Below are positions 61,646-64,000 of a stretch of DNA of 64,000 bases, one piece after another. The first letter of the stretch is position 1. Every line of letters begins with the position of its first letter. The position numbers and the translations under genes were made by a program. The notes beneath the pieces are model-generated. The model saw only the letters and a program-made list of their open reading frames with translations, was not told the origin of the DNA and made no database searches. Where the stretch lies: NCBI RefSeq assembly GCF_003173035.1, contig NZ_QGLE01000012.1, positions 1 through 64,000 of the forward strand. The letters are read 5' to 3'. This stretch comes from Zavarzinia aquatilis (lineage in GTDB: Bacteria; Pseudomonadota; Alphaproteobacteria; Zavarziniales; Zavarziniaceae).

Positions 61646-64000
61646 TCATTCCGCCGGCTGCGGCGCCGGGGTCGCCGCCTTGCGATAGAACAGGCGGCGG
61701 ATCATGACGAAGAACACCGGCACGAAGAAGATGCCGAGCACGGTCGCCGCGATCATGCCGCCCATCACGCCGGTGCCGATGGCGTTCTGCCCGCCCGAAC
61801 CCGCGCCATTGGCCAGCACCAGCGGCGAGACGCCGAGGATGAAGGCGAGCGAGGTCATCAGGATCGGGCGCAGGCGCAGGCGCACGGCTTCCAGCGTCGC
61901 CGCGATCAGGTCCATGCCCTTCTCCTGCTGCTCCTTGGCGAATTCGACGATCAGAATCGCGTTCTTCGCCGACAGCCCGACCGTGGTCAGCAGCCCGACC
62001 TGGAAGAAGATGTCGTTGGAGAGGCCGCGCAGGCTGGCGGCGAGCACGGCGCCGATGACGCCAAGCGGCACGACGAGAATGACCGAGAAGGGAATCGACC
62101 AGCTCTCGTAAAGCGCGGCGAGGCAGAGGAAGACGACGAGGATCGAGATGGCATAGAGCATCGGCGCCTGATCGCCCGAAGCCCGTTCCTGATCCGAAAG
62201 GCCTGTCCATTCATAGCCGACACCGGGCGGCAGCTTGGCGATCAGCTCTTCCATCGCCAGCATGGCGTCACCCGACGACAGGCCCGGCGCGGCCGAGCCC
62301 TGGATCGAGAACGAGGGCTGGCCGTTGTAGCGCTCCAGCCGGGCCGGACCGAAGTCCCATCGCGCGGAGGCGAAGGCCGAGAAGGGCACCATCTCGCCCT
62401 TGTCGTTGCGGACATGCCAGCGGTTCAGGTCTTCCGGCGTCATGCGGTAGGGCGCGTCGGACTGGACATAGACCTTCTTGATGCGGCCCCGGTCGACGAA
62501 ATCATTGACATAGGCGCCGCCCCAGGCGGTCGACAGGGTGGCGTTGATGTCGGCGATGGAGAGGCCAAGGCTGCCCGCCCGCACGACGTCGATGTCGATG
62601 CGGTACTGCGGCTCGTCCTCCTGGCCGTTGGGGCGCACGCCCATCAGGCGGGGGTCCTGCCCCGCCATGCCCAGCAGCATGTTGCGCGCCATCAGCAGAC
62701 GGTCGTGGCCGATACCGCCAAGATCCTTCAGCTGCAGGTCAAAGCCCGAGGCATTGCCGAGTTCGATCACCGCGGGCGGCGCGAAGGCGAAGACCATGGC
62801 GTCCTTGATCGCCATGAAGGTGCCCATGGCCCGGCCGGCCACCGCCTGCACCGCGAGGTCCGGGCGCTGGCGCACGGCCCAGTCCTTCAGGCCGACGAAG
62901 GCAAGGGCGACGTTCTGGCCGTTGCCGCCGAAGGAGAAGCCCTGGACGGTGAAGATGGAATTCACCGCCTCGCCCTGATCGCCGAGGAAGTGCTGCTCCA
63001 TCTGCTTCACCACCTCCATCGTCCGTTCTTGCGTCGCGCCGACGGGCAGCTGGGCCTGGCCGAACAGGATCGCCTGATCCTCGTCCGGCAGGAACGAGGT
63101 GGGCAGCCGGACGAACAGGAAACCGAGGCCGACCACGATGGCGAGATAGACGACGAAGACTGCCGGTATCCGCTTCAGGAGGCCGCCCACGCTGCGCTCG
63201 TAGCCCCGGCTGGCGGCATCGAAGCCACGATTGAACCAGCCGAACAGACCGCCGTGGCGGTGTCCTTCGCCCTTGTGCACGGGCTTGAGGATGGTGGCGC
63301 AAAGCGCGGGCGTCAGCACCAGCGCGACCAGCACCGACAGCACCATGGCCGAAACGATGGTGACCGAGAACTGGCGGTAGATGACGCCGGCCGAGCCCGA
63401 GAAGAAGGCCATCGGCACGAACACGGCGGAAAGAACAAGGGCGATACCGACGAGGGCGCCCGTGATCTGCCCCATCGACTTGCGCGTGGCCTCGCGCGGG
63501 GACAGGCCCTCCTCGCTCATCACGCGCTCGACATTCTCGACGACGACGATGGCGTCGTCGACCAGCAGGCCGATGGCGAGCACCATGGCGAACATGGTCA
63601 GCACGTTGATGGAATAGCCAAGCGCGAACAGGACGCCGAAGGTGCCGAGCAGTACGACCGGCACGGCGATGGTCGGGATCAGTGTCGCCCGGAAATTCTG
63701 CAGGAAGACATACATGACGACGAAGACGAGGATGATCGCCTCGATCAGCGTCTTCACCACTTCCTCGATCGAGATCTTCACGAAGGGCGTGGTGTCATAG
63801 GGGTAGACGGCATGGACGCCCGGCGGGAAGAAGGCTGAAAGCTCGGTCATCTTGGCCCGCACCGCTTCCGCGGTGGACAGGGCATTGGCCCCGGCCGCCA
63901 GCTTCAGGCCGATGCCCGCCGCCGGCACGCCGTTGTAGCGCGCGATGACGTCATAGCTTTCGGACCCGACCTCCACCCGGGCGACATCGCCGAGGGTGAC
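61646..64000 (-). CDS. RND efflux permease (AcrB/HAE1 type), N-terminus beyond the window
   Basis: A partial RND transporter of 784 visible residues; the 5' part lies off the right edge. The visible start [17 protein letters not shown] corresponds to the periplasmic region of AcrB before helix 2. Helices 2-6 follow, with the proton-relay motif [20 protein letters not shown]. The late part shows [16 protein letters not shown], typical of AcrB-like hydrophobe/amphiphile exporters. The C-terminus is [14 protein letters not shown]. It is a different subtype from the permease at 21702. Confidence 0.93.
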   Translation of the reverse strand, partial: VTLGDVARVEVGSESYDVIARYNGVPAAGIGLKLAAGANALSTAEAVRAKMTELSAFFPPGVHAVYPYDTTPFVKISIEEVVKTLIEAIILVFVVMYVFLQNFRATLIPTIAVPVVLLGTFGVLFALGYSINVLTMFAMVLAIGLLVDDAIVVVENVERVMSEEGLSPREATRKSMGQITGALVGIALVLSAVFVPMAFFSGSAGVIYRQFSVTIVSAMVLSVLVALVLTPALCATILKPVHKGEGHRHGGLFGWFNRGFDAASRGYERSVGGLLKRIPAVFVVYLAIVVGLGFLFVRLPTSFLPDEDQAILFGQAQLPVGATQERTMEVVKQMEQHFLGDQGEAVNSIFTVQGFSFGGNGQNVALAFVGLKDWAVRQRPDLAVQAVAGRAMGTFMAIKDAMVFAFAPPAVIELGNASGFDLQLKDLGGIGHDRLLMARNMLLGMAGQDPRLMGVRPNGQEDEPQYRIDIDVVRAGSLGLSIADINATLSTAWGGAYVNDFVDRGRIKKVYVQSDAPYRMTPEDLNRWHVRNDKGEMVPFSAFASARWDFGPARLERYNGQPSFSIQGSAAPGLSSGDAMLAMEELIAKLPPGVGYEWTGLSDQERASGDQAPMLYAISILVVFLCLAALYESWSIPFSVILVVPLGVIGAVLAASLRGLSNDIFFQVGLLTTVGLSAKNAILIVEFAKEQQEKGMDLIAATLEAVRLRLRPILMTSLAFILGVSPLVLANGAGSGGQNAIGTGVMGGMIAATVLGIFFVPVFFVMIRRLFYRKAATPAPQPAE

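Noticed and set aside
62414-63838. A 474-codon plus-strand open frame over the second RND permease
   Set aside because: Antisense shadow of a clear RND transporter; no ribosome-binding site or motif.

Overview
The window is GC-rich (roughly two thirds G+C by eye) bacterial chromosome with dense, mostly intact genes, many ATGA or GTGA start-stop overlaps, and no tRNA, rRNA, CRISPR array, transposase or phage gene that I could find. The block sppA - ihfB - lapA-like - (two accessory genes) - trpF - trpB - trpA - accD - folC is the usual alphaproteobacterial housekeeping order. Together with RHH_4-type ribbon-helix-helix, entericidin and MpaB-family genes it points to an alphaproteobacterium of Rhodospirillales type. 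A Zavarzinia/Oleomonas-like organism is a guess only.

Layout. (1) 1-4094, minus: a toluene-4-monooxygenase-type soluble diiron monooxygenase operon in the order alpha, gamma, Rieske ferredoxin, effector, beta, followed by an EthD-family gene and the start of a glutathione-dependent formaldehyde dehydrogenase gene. A large MalT/LuxR-type ATPase regulator (4482-7232) is divergent, across a 387-base control region holding a perfect 14-bp palindrome. (2) 7245-8456, minus: ribbon-helix-helix protein, DJ-1/PfpI protein and a possible 42-aa membrane peptide. (3) 8671-17302, plus: the housekeeping block, with an ornithine-cyclodeaminase-like gene and a covalent-flavin amine oxidase-like gene ahead of trpF. 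(4) 17413-28551: SCO protein, two unknowns, a pteridine-reductase-like SDR, a nitroreductase with a striking leader hairpin, pirin, an RND efflux operon with divergent TetR, phosphonatase, and an alpha/beta-hydrolase-like protein. (5) 28556-43353: a catabolic region with two Rieske oxygenases (one KshA-like), a KstD-like flavoprotein, four SDRs, an acetoacetate-decarboxylase-family protein, a COG2159-type amidohydrolase, MaoC hydratase, thiolase, a SnoaL-like protein, an epoxide-hydrolase-like protein and an MpaB-family oxygenase with its TetR regulator. Steroid or terpenoid breakdown is the best reading. (6) 44131-53377: GntR regulator, dihydropyrimidinase, ABC transporter, ureidopropionase/carbamoylase-type hydrolase and D-aminoacylase-like amidohydrolase, i.e. 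uptake and hydrolysis of cyclic ureides. (7) 53505-64000: AraC regulator, SDR, tyrosine phosphatase, two paralogous sterol-desaturase-family genes around an MFS transporter, a second pteridine-reductase-like SDR, a zinc-ribbon miniprotein, an entericidin-like lipoprotein and a second RND permease that runs off the right edge.

How it works together: the window is a catabolic neighbourhood built around O2-dependent enzymes (diiron, Rieske, MpaB and fatty-acid-hydroxylase-type), with local regulators and efflux. None of the oxygenases has its NAD(P)H reductase in view. A recurrent family of intergenic palindromes (11 units at 6 loci) punctuates gene boundaries. The best candidates for something new are the diiron operon with its EthD/formaldehyde-dehydrogenase tail, the Rieske/decarboxylase/amidohydrolase cluster, and the hairpin that sequesters the nitroreductase ribosome-binding site.
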